Source of the DNA: Chloroflexota bacterium
GTDB lineage: Bacteria; Chloroflexota; Limnocylindria; Limnocylindrales; CSP1-4
Direction of reading: 5' to 3'
NCBI GenBank assembly: GCA_021783095.1
Contig: JAJXUG010000001.1
Coordinates: forward strand, 1 to 64,000
DNA: 64,000 nucleotides
The notes beneath the pieces are model-generated. The model saw nothing but the letters and a program-made list of their open reading frames with translations, searched no databases and was not told where the DNA came from. Each line of letters opens with the position of its first letter. Position 1 is the first letter of the stretch. The translations under genes and the position numbers were made by a program. Positions 50,918-59,965 of the stretch are shown here, in pieces.

Positions 50918-50953
50918 GAACAAAAGAACCCCGTGGCGCAGTAGGCGCCGCGG
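50918..50953 (-). terminator. Terminator-like hairpin in the greA leader
   Basis: On the minus strand CCGCGGCGC-CTACT-GCGCCACGG (50953-50931) forms a 9-position stem with one mismatch, followed after two G by TTCTTTTGTTC. It lies about 15-50 bases after the predicted transcription start and 60 bases before the greA GTG. Confidence 0.7.
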
Positions 50954-50973
50954 AGGTTCACGGATCGCGCGGA

Positions 50974-51002
50974 ATGGTATCGGCGAGGGGCCGTTCCGTC
51001 AA
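50974..51002 (-). promoter_or_regulatory. Promoter of greA-lysS-serS
   Basis: TTGACG (51002-50997), a 17-base spacer and TACCAT (50979-50974) on the minus strand. Predicted start about 50967, giving a leader of about 110 bases. Confidence 0.75.
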
Positions 51003-51350
51003 AGCAGATCGGCCCCCTCCGGTCGTGCCCGCGAGCGGCTGCAAGGCCGGCGTTGCGGCCTCGGCGGCGGACGCTCCGGCGACGCCACGTTTCGGGGCGT
51101 GCCACGCGGACGTGACGATCCAGCGCACGTTCCCGCCCCGGGCGGGCAGTGGGCCAGGAAGGGGCGACGACCGAATCGTCCTCGGCGCCTGGGTCATCGA
51201 AGAACACGCGTCAGGCGCGCGCCCCCCAGTCGCCCCCGTCCCCCTGAGGCGCTGGCGTTCGTGCGGCTCGCCCCGAGCGCCCTGGGTGACGCGCTGGCGC
51301 TCGTCGGCGCATTCGGCCCCCCCAATGGTGCGCGTCCCCCGGCCCCCAGG
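51003..51350. other. Gene-free stretch between argR and greA
   Basis: Beyond the greA promoter I see no supported gene, RNA or repeat here; the open frames on both strands are GC-driven. The further gap to argR (51576-51753) is likewise empty apart from the third partial copy of a short repeat. Confidence 0.5.
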
Positions 51351-51575
51351 TCACCGCACAAGTGCATCCGCGCTCGCCGGGCGTGGCGACAGGCTGTGGC
51401 AATCGCACTGGGCAAGCTCTCGGCAAACGACCGTGGTGCGGTCCCTATTCCGGCTGGTTCTCCCACACGACCGCCCCGCGAGCATCTGCGCCTCGAATCG
51501 CCCCAGGTTCGCGCAGATGACCGCGCGGCGGCTCCTATCCAAGACCTTCTCGGACAAGGGCCTCCCCGCGAGCAT
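51351..51575 (-). CDS. Possible small cysteine-containing ORF with internal repeat
   Basis: A 74-codon frame starting with ATG at 51575 contains the repeat MLAGR twice (start and about residue 31) and several cysteines (AVICANLGRFEAQMLAGRSC, then VVCREL, QCDCHS). The repeat reflects a 15-bp direct repeat, CCCCGCGAGCATCTG, at 51474-51488 and 51564-51578, with a third partial copy at 51595-51604. This patch is less GC-rich than its surroundings. No family is recognised and no clear ribosome site is seen; it may be a gene remnant. Confidence 0.25.
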   Translation of the reverse strand: MLAGRPLSEKVLDRSRRAVICANLGRFEAQMLAGRSCGRTSRNRDRTTVVCRELAQCDCHSLSPRPASADALVR

Positions 51576-51753
51576 CTGGCGGAAATCGCCATCGCCCCGC
51601 GAGCGGCGACCCGACCCTGACCGGCGCGGGCCAGCGTGGGGGTGACGTTACGGGCCCCGGCGCGGCCATTTGGGAAAAGCGCGCGGACGCAGGGCGGGGA
51701 CGCGGCGCGCGGACGGGCGGCGCGACCCCGCGAGGAGAAGGAGGGCAGCTCCC

Positions 51754-52227
51754 CTACTCGGCCGGCTCGGCCAGCTGCTCCAGGCGCCGCTTGATCCGGC
51801 CGAGGCCGCTGCGGTCGGCGAACGCCACGAACACCGTGTCGTCGCCCGCGATCGACCCCACCACCTCGGGCCATCGCGCCCGGTCGAGCGCCGCGGCCAG
51901 CGGGTGCGCTGACCCCGGCAGGGTGCGCAGGACGAGCATCGTCCCTGCCTCCCGGACCTCGACCGGCATGTCGTGGAGCAGCAGCTTGACGCGCTCCTCG
52001 CCCGAGGCGTCTGCCTCGCGCAGGCGAGGCGGCAGCGCGTAGGCGTGGGTGCCGCCGCGCCCAGCCTTGACCAGGCCCAGTTCGGCGACGTCACGGCTGA
52101 TCGTCGCCTGGGTCGTGCGGAAACCGCGCTCACGGAGTGCCGACGCCAGCTCCTGCTGTGTCCGGATCGGCCGCTGCTCCACCAGGTCGCGGATGGCCCG
52201 CTGGCGGAGCTGCTTCATGACCTCCAT
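51754..52227 (-). CDS. argR: Arginine repressor ArgR
   Basis: Arginine-responsive regulator of arginine metabolism. The 157 residues comprise a winged-helix domain (TQQELASALRERGFRTTQAT, then ISRDVAELGLVK) and a C-terminal hexamerisation and arginine-binding domain with GSIAGDDTVFVAF, whose aspartates bind arginine. ATG 52227 has AGGAG upstream. No arg genes lie in this window, so it acts in trans on operons elsewhere; it follows uppP by 16 bases. Confidence 0.95.
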   Translation of the reverse strand: MEVMKQLRQRAIRDLVEQRPIRTQQELASALRERGFRTTQATISRDVAELGLVKAGRGGTHAYALPPRLREADASGEERVKLLLHDMPVEVREAGTMLVLRTLPGSAHPLAAALDRARWPEVVGSIAGDDTVFVAFADRSGLGRIKRRLEQLAEPAE

Positions 52228-52243
52228 GTGGTCTCCTGCCCGC

Positions 52244-53065
52244 TCAGCGGGTGAGGAACACCGCCAGGACGAGCGCCGCCAGGACGAGGCGGTAGACGAC
52301 GAACACGTTGTAGGAGCGGCTGCGGACGTAGCGCAGCAGCGCCGAGATGGCGATCACGCCGGAGATGAACGCGGCCAGGATGCCCACCAGCAGCGGTCCC
52401 GCCTCGGTGACCACCTCGCCGCCCTTGACGAGCTTGATCCCCTCGAAGAGCACGGCACCCACGGTCACGGGCGTCGCCATCAGGAAGCTGTACCGCGCCG
52501 CGTCCTGCCGGTCGAGCCCGGCGAACATGCTCGCCGCGATCGAGATCCCCGATCGGCTCACGCCCGGGAGGAGCGCCACCGCCTGGGCCAGGCCGATCCC
52601 CAGGGCAGCAGGCATCGTGAGCTTGGACAGCGGTCGGTGCCCCGTGGCCCAGCGGTCGGCCAGCCACAGGATCCCGCCCGCGATGACCAGCAGGATCGCC
52701 ACGATGGTCGGCTCGCGGATCGCCTTCTCGATCGGGTCGTTGAGCAGCACGCCGAGGATCCCGGCCGGGATCGTGGAGATGACGAGCAGCCAGGCAAGAC
52801 GGCGGTCCTGGTCGCCCCGGAACGAGCGGTCCCGGATCGCGGCCAGGCCGGCCGGGATCAGCCGGATCCAGTCGTCGCGGAAGTACAGCAGCAGAGCCGC
52901 CAGGGTGCCCGCGTGGAGCGCGACCGTGAACGGAAGCGTGTCGATGAACCCGCTCCAGCCGAACAGCCACGGGACGATGATCAGATGGCCTGAGGACGAG
53001 ATCGGAAGGAACTCGGTGAGCCCCTGGACGATCCCCAGGACGAGGGCCTGCAGCAGTTGATCCAT
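52244..53065 (-). CDS. uppP: Undecaprenyl-diphosphatase
   Basis: Dephosphorylates undecaprenyl pyrophosphate to recycle the lipid carrier of cell-wall synthesis. The 273-residue polytopic protein has the two family motifs: GIVQGLTEFLPISSSGHLII near the N-terminus and LPGVSRSGISIAASMFAGLD in the middle, with eight or so hydrophobic helices. It lies between hppA and argR on the same strand. Confidence 0.95.
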   Translation of the reverse strand: MDQLLQALVLGIVQGLTEFLPISSSGHLIIVPWLFGWSGFIDTLPFTVALHAGTLAALLLYFRDDWIRLIPAGLAAIRDRSFRGDQDRRLAWLLVISTIPAGILGVLLNDPIEKAIREPTIVAILLVIAGGILWLADRWATGHRPLSKLTMPAALGIGLAQAVALLPGVSRSGISIAASMFAGLDRQDAARYSFLMATPVTVGAVLFEGIKLVKGGEVVTEAGPLLVGILAAFISGVIAISALLRYVRSRSYNVFVVYRLVLAALVLAVFLTR

Positions 53066-53117
53066 GGAGCAGCTTCGGGCGGCCGACGCGAACGCCGGCC
53101 GCCCGATGGGACCTCAG

Positions 53118-55340
53118 CTAGCGGATGAAGAGGGGGGCCAGAACAAGGGTGATCGTGGCCAGCAGTTTCACGAGGACGTGGAGCGACGGGCCGGCGGTGT
53201 CCTTGAACGGGTCGCCGACGGTGTCGCCGACGACGGCCGCGGCGTGGGCCTCGCTGCCCTTGCCGAGAATGTTGCCCTGGTCATCGGTCAGATGCCCCGA
53301 CTCGATGTACTTCTTGGCGTTGTCCCACGCCCCGCCGCCGTTGTTGAGGGTGGTGGCGAGCAGGACGCCCGCGATCGTGCCGACCATCAGCATGCCCGCC
53401 ACAGCCTGGTAGCCGAGCAGGAGGCCGACCACGATGGGCGCGGCGACGGCCACGAGGCCGGGGGCGACCATCTCGCGCAGCGCCGCGCGGGTGGTGATGT
53501 CCACGACCCGCGCGTAGTCGGGGCGGCCGGTGTAGTCCATGATCCCGGGGATCTCGCGGAACTGGCGGCGAACCTCGACGATGATCGCCTGGGCCGTCTT
53601 GCCCACGGCGCGGATGGCGAGGCTGCTGAAGAAGTAGGCGAGCATCGCGCCCAGCAGGGCGGCGACGAACACGCCGACGTCGGCCAGGTTGACCGAGGTC
53701 AGGAGCTGGTCGCCGCTCTTGCCCTGGTTGGTCAGGATCAGGTTGACCTTGTCGATGTAGGCCGAGAACAGCAGGAACGCGGCCAGCGAGGCGGACGCGA
53801 TCGCGTAGCCCTTGGTGAGCGCCTTCGTGGTGTTGCCCACGGCATCGAGGCGGTCGGTGATCTCGCGGGCGCCGGCCTCGGCGCGCGAGAACTCGGCCAC
53901 GCCGCCGGCGTTGTCGGTGATGGGCCCGAAGGTGTCCATCGCGAGGATGTAGGCGGTCGTCATCAGCATGCCCATCGTGGCGACAGCGGTGCCGAAGATG
54001 CCGCCGACGTCATGCCCCGCGGCGTTCTTCAGGCCGGCCTGCTGGCCGAGCCAGTGCGAGGCGAGGAGCGCGATGCCGATCGTGATCGCCGTGACGGCCG
54101 TGGTCTCGAAGCCGACGGCGGTGCCGCTGATGATGTTGGTCGCCGGACCGGTCTTGGACGCCTCGGCGATCTCGCGGACCGGGCGGAACGAGCCCGCCGT
54201 GTAGAACTGGGTGATGTAGACGAATGCGACGCTGGTCGCGAGGCCGACGACACCGGCGAGGAAGAACCACACCCAGGCCGGAATGCTGTCGGCGCCGGTC
54301 GTGGTGCCGGTGTTCATCATGATGTTGGTCGTGATGGCCAGCCCCACCACGGACAGGATCGCGGTGACCCAGTACCCGCGGTTCAGGATGTTCATCGGGT
54401 TCTCGGTCTCGTTGCCGCGGACGAAGAACATCGCGACCATGGTGGCGAGGAGGCCGAAGGCGCGGACGACGAGCGGGAAGAAGATCCAGTTCTCAGGGTT
54501 CGACCAGCCTGCGGACACGGCGATGGTGTAGGCCGCGACGCCCAGGATCATGGCGCCGATGTTCTCGGCGGCGGTCGACTCGAACAGGTCGGCACCACGG
54601 CCGGCGCAGTCGCCGACGTTGTCGCCCACGAGGTCCGCGATCACGCCCGCGTTCCGGGGGTCGTCCTCGGGAATGCCCTTCTCGACCTTGCCGACGAGGT
54701 CGGAGCCCACGTCGGCGGCCTTGGTGTAGATGCCGCCGCCCAGCTGCGCGAACATGGCGACGAAGCTGGCGCCGAACCCGAAGCCGACGATGACGAACGG
54801 GGCCTGCGAGATGCCGACCTGCTCGGGCATCAGCACCTGGAAGAGCGTGAAGATGCCCCACACGCCGAGCAGCGAGAGGGCGACGACGAGGAATCCCGAC
54901 ACGGCGCCGCCGCGCATGGCGACCTGGACGGCCTCGACGAGACTGCGACGGGCCGCGGCCGCGGTGCGGACGTTGGACCGCACGCTGATGGACATGCCGA
55001 TGATGCCCGAGAGCATCGAGCAGCCCGCGCCCACGAGGAACGCGAACCCGGTCATGACGCCGATCTTGACGCCGGCGAGCGCCGGGACGTCGGCGACGGA
55101 CGCGTTCTCGACGAGGCCGATGACCACGCCGATGATCACGGCCGCGACGACGGCGAGCATGCCGATCGTCGTGTACTGGCGCTTGATGAAGGCGTCAGCG
55201 CCCTCGCGGATCATGGCGCCCACGTCCTGCATGGCCTGGGGGCCCATGTCCCGGGACAGGACGTCGCGCGCCAAGTAGAACGCGAACAGAACCGCCAGGA
55301 TGCCCGCTATCGGGACGATCCAATGTAGTACGTCGGCCAT
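53118..55340 (-). CDS. hppA: Membrane proton-translocating pyrophosphatase
   Basis: Couples pyrophosphate hydrolysis to proton pumping. The 740-residue protein, with about 15-16 helices, carries GGGIYTKAADVGSDLVGKVE (substrate site), DNVGDCAGRGADLFEST, FGPITDNAGGVAEFS, NTTKALTKGYAIASASLAAF and GDTVGDPFKDTAGPSLHVLV. The Lys in GNTTKALT is the residue found in potassium-independent H+-PPases (Ala in the potassium-dependent group), so I infer a potassium-independent proton pump. It begins with ATG 55340 behind AGGAGG, 157 bases after the predicted transcription start. Confidence 0.95.
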   Translation of the reverse strand: MADVLHWIVPIAGILAVLFAFYLARDVLSRDMGPQAMQDVGAMIREGADAFIKRQYTTIGMLAVVAAVIIGVVIGLVENASVADVPALAGVKIGVMTGFAFLVGAGCSMLSGIIGMSISVRSNVRTAAAARRSLVEAVQVAMRGGAVSGFLVVALSLLGVWGIFTLFQVLMPEQVGISQAPFVIVGFGFGASFVAMFAQLGGGIYTKAADVGSDLVGKVEKGIPEDDPRNAGVIADLVGDNVGDCAGRGADLFESTAAENIGAMILGVAAYTIAVSAGWSNPENWIFFPLVVRAFGLLATMVAMFFVRGNETENPMNILNRGYWVTAILSVVGLAITTNIMMNTGTTTGADSIPAWVWFFLAGVVGLATSVAFVYITQFYTAGSFRPVREIAEASKTGPATNIISGTAVGFETTAVTAITIGIALLASHWLGQQAGLKNAAGHDVGGIFGTAVATMGMLMTTAYILAMDTFGPITDNAGGVAEFSRAEAGAREITDRLDAVGNTTKALTKGYAIASASLAAFLLFSAYIDKVNLILTNQGKSGDQLLTSVNLADVGVFVAALLGAMLAYFFSSLAIRAVGKTAQAIIVEVRRQFREIPGIMDYTGRPDYARVVDITTRAALREMVAPGLVAVAAPIVVGLLLGYQAVAGMLMVGTIAGVLLATTLNNGGGAWDNAKKYIESGHLTDDQGNILGKGSEAHAAAVVGDTVGDPFKDTAGPSLHVLVKLLATITLVLAPLFIR

Positions 55341-55503
55341 TGGGTTTCGCTGAGCCTCCTACCCGCGTGCTGCCGGGACGTGGTCGGTTGTACGGCTCGC
55401 CTCGGCAACCTGCCCTGTCCGGGACGGGAGGGGCTCTCCGGGTCAGCGAGGGCGGTCGGACGGGGGCTCGGAACACAGAGGAGCCCGCTCGCCAAACGTG
55501 CGG

Positions 55504-55533
55504 AGTGTATGCGTGCGTCTGCGCACGGGTCAA
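55504..55533 (-). promoter_or_regulatory. Promoter of hppA-uppP-argR
   Basis: TTGACC (55533-55528), an 18-base spacer and TACACT (55509-55504) on the minus strand. Predicted start about 55497. I found no riboswitch or terminator in the 157-base leader. Confidence 0.6.
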
Positions 55534-55666
55534 ACTCCATGCGGCCCGGAGCGCATTGGATGCACGCGGCCGGGCGGCCCATGCATGGGGGCCCGCGAAC
55601 CGTGCTCGGCGGGCCCCTCGGCCCTACCAGCCGTCAGCGGCAGGGCTGGCCTGTACACTCCGCTCC

Positions 55667-56269
55667 GTGGACAGACGCTCCGGCTTCGGGTGTCTCGTCG
55701 AAGTCGTCGAGACGCTCGTCCTCACCCTCGTCATCTTCTTCGTCATCCAGAACTTCGTCGCCCAGCCGTACCAGGTCCAGCAGAACTCCATGGAGCGGAC
55801 CCTGGAGCCCGGGCAGTACGTTCTGGTGGACAAGCTCACTCCGCGATGGGACCCCTACAAGCGGGGCGACGTCGTGGTGTTCACCCCTCCGCCCGCCTAC
55901 ACGCAGGACACGACGCCGTTCATCAAGCGCGTCATCGGGCTGCCGGGCGACACCGTGGAGATCAAGGACGACGGCAAGGTGTACGTGAACGGGGTGGCGC
56001 TCGACGAGCCGTACACCCACAAGAACGACGCCGGCGTCAACGAGCCCACCGTGCCGCTCACCAACCAGTCCTCATGGGTGGTGCCGGCCGGCGAGCTGTT
56101 CGTCATGGGCGACCACCGGGTGGCGTCCGCGGACTCGCGCGTCTTCGGGCCGATCCAGGAGTCGAGCGTGATCGGCCGCGCGTTCCTGCGCTACTGGCCC
56201 ATCTCGAAGGTCGGCATCCTGCAGACTCCGAGCTATCCCGGTGTTCCGGCACCCCTCACCGCACCCTGA
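55667..56269 (+). CDS. lepB: Signal peptidase I
   Basis: Cleaves signal peptides of exported proteins. The 200 residues have one N-terminal membrane helix (VVETLVLTLVIFFVIQNFVA), the catalytic Ser in QQNSMERTLEPGQYVLVDKL, the catalytic Lys in FIKRVIGLPGDTVEIKDD and the GDHR box (LFVMGDHRVASADSRVFGPI). The start is the GTG at 55667. TACACT ends nine bases before it (55653-55658), so the mRNA may be nearly leaderless; no Shine-Dalgarno sequence is present. Longer frames upstream overlap the hppA leader and are unconserved. Confidence 0.94.
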   Translation: MDRRSGFGCLVEVVETLVLTLVIFFVIQNFVAQPYQVQQNSMERTLEPGQYVLVDKLTPRWDPYKRGDVVVFTPPPAYTQDTTPFIKRVIGLPGDTVEIKDDGKVYVNGVALDEPYTHKNDAGVNEPTVPLTNQSSWVVPAGELFVMGDHRVASADSRVFGPIQESSVIGRAFLRYWPISKVGILQTPSYPGVPAPLTAP

Positions 56270-56281
56270 CCCGCACCGCCG

Positions 56282-57019
56282 GTGGTGACGCCCTTGCTGG
56301 TCATCGTCGCGGTCCTCGCGGTCGCAGGGGGCGTGGTGGCGGTCGCCGCGCCGAACCCCCGCCACGCGACGCTGGGCGCGTTCGCGGCTCTCGTGCTCGC
56401 CGGCCTGATCGCCGACCCCCTGCCGTCCGCGGCCGGGCTCGTCGCGCGGCTCGCCGGTGCGGCGCTCGGCGGCTGGCTCGTCTGGATGGCGCTCCGCAAG
56501 GCGCCGGCGACGGCAGCCCAGACCGCACTGGGCTGGGCGGGATCGACCGGCGTCGCCCTGGCGGCGTTCGCGATCGGCTGGCTCGCGGCGACGGCCTTCG
56601 CGCAGGCCCTGGCGTCGAGCGGTGCAGCCGCAGGCGACATTCTTGGCCAGACCCTCGGCGGCGGATCGCTCGTTGACCGTGCGGCGATCGGGGCCGCGGC
56701 GGCGCTGGGCGTCCTGGCCACGGCGCCGGTGATCATGCCCCGCGACGGCCATCGCCTCGGCCTCGGGGTCCTGTTGCTGGTCGCGGCGGGCGGCCTGCTG
56801 TGCGCGGCACTCGGCAGCGCACTCGCGGACACGCTGGAGCTCGCCCTGGCGCTCCTCACCGCGCTCACGGGCGCGGCGGTCGCCGCCGTGACGGCGGCGA
56901 TGCTGGACGGGAGCGGGGACCTGGTCCTGCGCGACGCGCTCGCGCGCGAGCTCGCGGTCCACCACCGCGCGGCCGACGAGGCCCATCCGGGCGACACGCG
57001 CTCGGGGGTCTCCGAATGA
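56282..57019 (+). CDS. NuoJ-like membrane protein
   Basis: A 245-residue membrane protein with about six hydrophobic helices. The beginning (VIVAVLAVAGGVVAVAAPNP, then RHATLGAFAALVLAGLIA) is like complex I subunit 6 (NuoJ: N-P-x-H-A after the first helix). The rest is Ala/Leu-rich and divergent, ending with a short charged tail. The start codon is one of two adjacent GTGs (56282, 56285), 12 bases after lepB. It overlaps the next gene by four bases (ATGA), so the two probably act together. Confidence 0.6.
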   Translation: MVTPLLVIVAVLAVAGGVVAVAAPNPRHATLGAFAALVLAGLIADPLPSAAGLVARLAGAALGGWLVWMALRKAPATAAQTALGWAGSTGVALAAFAIGWLAATAFAQALASSGAAAGDILGQTLGGGSLVDRAAIGAAAALGVLATAPVIMPRDGHRLGLGVLLLVAAGGLLCAALGSALADTLELALALLTALTGAAVAAVTAAMLDGSGDLVLRDALARELAVHHRAADEAHPGDTRSGVSE

Positions 57020-59292
57020 CCCTGCTCGCGCTGCTCGTCGTCGGGGTCCTGGCCGCCGCCGGCACCGCCTGGGGGCTGCCCCGTGGCGGCGGCGTCGCCC
57101 GCGTCGCGGCCCTCGGCGGCGTCGTCGCGCTCGCGCTCATCGCGCTCCTGGCCGCCCTCTCCCCCAACCCGGACGCCGTCGCGGCGGACGCGACTGGCGC
57201 GGCGCCTCGCACGCTGTGGAATGGCGCGATCGCCGCGGGCGGGTACCTGCGCCTAGTCGTGGTGCTCGGTGCAACGACGTCGGCCCTGATGTGCGCGCTC
57301 ACGTGGCTGCTCCGCGGCATGTCCGGCCTGCGCGGGTTGCTCCCCGCGTCGCTCGCCGCGCTCGTGGGCACGACGGTTGCGCTCGGCGCGGCCACCCCGC
57401 AGCTCGGCATCCTCGCCGCCGGCGCCACGGGTCTGGCCTCGATCCCCGCGGTGCTGGCCTCCACTCGGGGCGCGGCCGCAGCGGGAGTCGCCGCACGCGA
57501 AGTCCGGATCGCCGTTGCGACGGCCCTCGTGGCGCTCGCCGTGGCCACCGTGATTCCGGCCGTCGCTCGACTCGTGCTGGCCAACGCCGCGGCCGATGTG
57601 GCCTCGGCTGGCTCGGGCCTGGCGGCGGCGATGGCGTTCGGGCTCCTCGTGCTGGCGATCGTCGTCGCCGCGCGGATGGGCGCAATCCCCTATCACGTGC
57701 GGATCAGCGCCCTCGCCGACACGGCTCCAGGGGGCTCGCTCCCGCTCCTGCTTGTTTGGCTGCCGCTGCCCCTGGGCGCCGCGCCTGTGGGCGTGGCGGC
57801 GGGTGACCTGGCGCCGCTCGCGCTGCCAATCGGCTCGGCGCAGGCCCTCATCGTGGCGCTCGCCCTGCTCACGACGGTCGCCGCCGGGCTCGTCGCCGCC
57901 TTCCAGGACGATCTGCGCCACGCGGTCGGCTACCTGACCCTGGCCGACCTCGGGCTCGTCGTGCTCGCCTTCGCGGCGCTCGACCCCGTCGTCTGGGGCC
58001 CGGCCCGCACCTGGCTGCTCACCGCCGCCGTGACCAAGACCGCGCTCCTGGCGTGGGCCACTGTGGCCGGGGACCGCTTCGAGACCCGCTCCGTGCCCGA
58101 CCTGCGGGGCTGGCTCCGCCCGTCGCCGATGCTGGGCTTGGCGCTGGGGCTGATCGTCGTCGCCACGTACGGGCTGCCGGGCTGGGCGGTGCTCACGGCC
58201 CGGCTCGCCCTCACCGGGCATGCCGCGGGCGCTCCCTGGGACGCGCTCCTCCTCGCGGCGTCGCTGCTCACGCTCCCCGCCTACGCCCGCTGGCTCTGGC
58301 TGGGGGTCGGCGCGCCGACAAGTCACGTCGACCGTGCCGACCCAGAGTTCCTGGCGCTGGGCGGGCCATCCGGGCCGGCGCGCCGGCTCGCGCTCCGGCC
58401 GCCCACCCGACGGCGCGGGCGCGATGAGGGGCTGCCGGTCGAGCAGGAGGGCCCGAGCCTTTCGACCTCCGGGCTCGCCGGGAGCGCAGCACCGACGTTG
58501 CCTCCCGCCTCCGCACCGGCCCCCACGCCGGCGCGGGCCCGCCGCTCCGCCCCGCCCCCGGCCGCCGTGGGCGAGCAGCCTCCCCGCTCCATGGAACTCG
58601 GGGCTGGACTTGAACCCGAGAGCGATGGCGAGGCGGCGGACCTGGGCACCGGGCCGCAGCGCGTCGCCGCGTCGCGGTTCGGGATCCGCCGGAAGCCTGC
58701 TGCCCAGATGAGGCCAGCCGCTCCGTCGAAGCCGGTCGTCCCGTCGAAGGCTGCCGTGGAGACGAAGGCCGCCGCGGAGACGGCTCTGTGGGGTGCGCCG
58801 GTTGCCGCCATCGAGCCCGACCTTCCGGCTCAGCCGACGCTGTTCGCCGCCAACGAGCTCGAGGTGGCGCCCAACCCCGACGCCGAGGCCCCGGCGCAGC
58901 CCGGGCTGGGCGGCGTGCGTGCCGGGACAGGCATGGGCCGGCGTCCCCGAACGCCGAGCGGACCGTCGGGCTCGAGCCCGATGACGGCGCCGAGGGCGCC
59001 CGAGGTGTCGAAGACGCTCCCGGAAGATGTGCTCGCACCGGATGTGCTTGCACGGGGGGACGCCCCCGGCTCACCCGACACGATCATCCGCGCGCGTCGC
59101 GGCCGGGCGCCGTCAGACCCCGATGCGGCCGCACGCGTTGCAGCAGCCGCCCGGCGCCATCGCGCGGACCTGCTCTCGACCGCGGTGCTGGCGCTCGCGC
59201 TCCTGGCCACGCTGGTGGCGTCCGGCGCCTTCGACGTGTCCAAGGCCGCCTGCGAGCCGACCCCGGCCGTGCCCGGCATCAGCTGCAGCTAG
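57016..59292 (+). CDS. NuoN/MrpD-like proton-channel protein with disordered tail
   Basis: A 758-residue protein. About residues 1-430 form 13-14 membrane helices related to antiporter-type complex I subunits: ARMGAIPYHVRISALADTAP in place of the usual G-x-x-PFHxWLPDA segment, AAFQDDLRHAVGYLTLADLG in place of the QxDxKRxLAYSSI helix, and VTKTALLAWATVAGDRFETR. The commonly conserved acidic PD motif is changed. About 440-720 is a long Pro/Ala/Ser/Glu-rich linker, predicted disordered, with clusters of basic and acidic residues. A final helix (LSTAVLALALLATLVASGAF) anchors the C-terminus. No other complex I gene is present here. Confidence 0.65.
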   Translation: MTLLALLVVGVLAAAGTAWGLPRGGGVARVAALGGVVALALIALLAALSPNPDAVAADATGAAPRTLWNGAIAAGGYLRLVVVLGATTSALMCALTWLLRGMSGLRGLLPASLAALVGTTVALGAATPQLGILAAGATGLASIPAVLASTRGAAAAGVAAREVRIAVATALVALAVATVIPAVARLVLANAAADVASAGSGLAAAMAFGLLVLAIVVAARMGAIPYHVRISALADTAPGGSLPLLLVWLPLPLGAAPVGVAAGDLAPLALPIGSAQALIVALALLTTVAAGLVAAFQDDLRHAVGYLTLADLGLVVLAFAALDPVVWGPARTWLLTAAVTKTALLAWATVAGDRFETRSVPDLRGWLRPSPMLGLALGLIVVATYGLPGWAVLTARLALTGHAAGAPWDALLLAASLLTLPAYARWLWLGVGAPTSHVDRADPEFLALGGPSGPARRLALRPPTRRRGRDEGLPVEQEGPSLSTSGLAGSAAPTLPPASAPAPTPARARRSAPPPAAVGEQPPRSMELGAGLEPESDGEAADLGTGPQRVAASRFGIRRKPAAQMRPAAPSKPVVPSKAAVETKAAAETALWGAPVAAIEPDLPAQPTLFAANELEVAPNPDAEAPAQPGLGGVRAGTGMGRRPRTPSGPSGSSPMTAPRAPEVSKTLPEDVLAPDVLARGDAPGSPDTIIRARRGRAPSDPDAAARVAAAARRHRADLLSTAVLALALLATLVASGAFDVSKAACEPTPAVPGISCS

Positions 59293-59367
59293 CGAACAGC
59301 GGTTCCCGGCTGTCCGCCGGCGCCCACCGCGTGGGCGGGCGGCGCGGACTGCTCGGGTGGCGCGAGC

Positions 59368-59835
59368 TCAGCCCTCGGGGGCCAGCACCCAGCGGTCGAC
59401 CTCGCGCTCGTATGCGAGCAGCTCCTCAGCCTTGAACCACAGGGCGATCTCGGCCGCCGCAGTCTCGGGGCTGTCGGAGGCGTGGACCAGGTTCTGCGAG
59501 GTCTCGACGGCGAAGTCGCCGCGGATCGAGCCCGGGGCCGCCTCGTGCGGGCGGGTGGCGCCGTTCATGGCGCGCACGATGTTGATCGCGTTGGGCCCCT
59601 CGAGGACCGCGGCCACGAGCGGCCCGGACGTGATGAAGTCGACGAGGCCCTTGAAGAACGGCTTCTCGCGGTGGACCGCGTAGTGCTGCTCGGCGAGCGC
59701 GCGATCGACGCGGACCAGCTTGAGGCCGACGAGCTTGAGGCCCCGCTCCTCGAACCGGGTGAGCACCCGTCCGACCAGCAGGCGCTGGACGCCATCGGGC
59801 TTGACGAGGAGGAGCGTGCGCTGGAGGTCGGCCAT
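59368..59835 (-). CDS. ndk: Nucleoside diphosphate kinase
   Basis: Transfers gamma-phosphate between nucleoside triphosphates and diphosphates. The 155 residues show [39 protein letters not shown], the [19 protein letters not shown] loop and the active-site [20 protein letters not shown] with the phosphorylated His. About 10 residues at the C-terminus ([11 protein letters not shown]) complete the usual length plus a short extension. ATG 59835. Last of a minus-strand run after the M16 peptidase and TPR genes. Confidence 0.96.
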   Translation of the reverse strand: MADLQRTLLLVKPDGVQRLLVGRVLTRFEERGLKLVGLKLVRVDRALAEQHYAVHREKPFFKGLVDFITSGPLVAAVLEGPNAINIVRAMNGATRPHEAAPGSIRGDFAVETSQNLVHASDSPETAAAEIALWFKAEELLAYEREVDRWVLAPEG

Positions 59836-59965
59836 GGAACTCTCGGATGCCTCTCGTGCCGCGGGCCGCTGCCGGACGCCGCAGGGGATGTGACGGGGAC
59901 GCGTCGCCGATGGCCGGGGCCCGGTCTGACGCGGGGCAGAGGATACCGTGCCCGGCGAACCGTGG

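Noticed and set aside
55341-55666. Riboswitch in the hppA leader
   Set aside because: The 157-base leader has no motif of a known aptamer class that I can recognise and no terminator.
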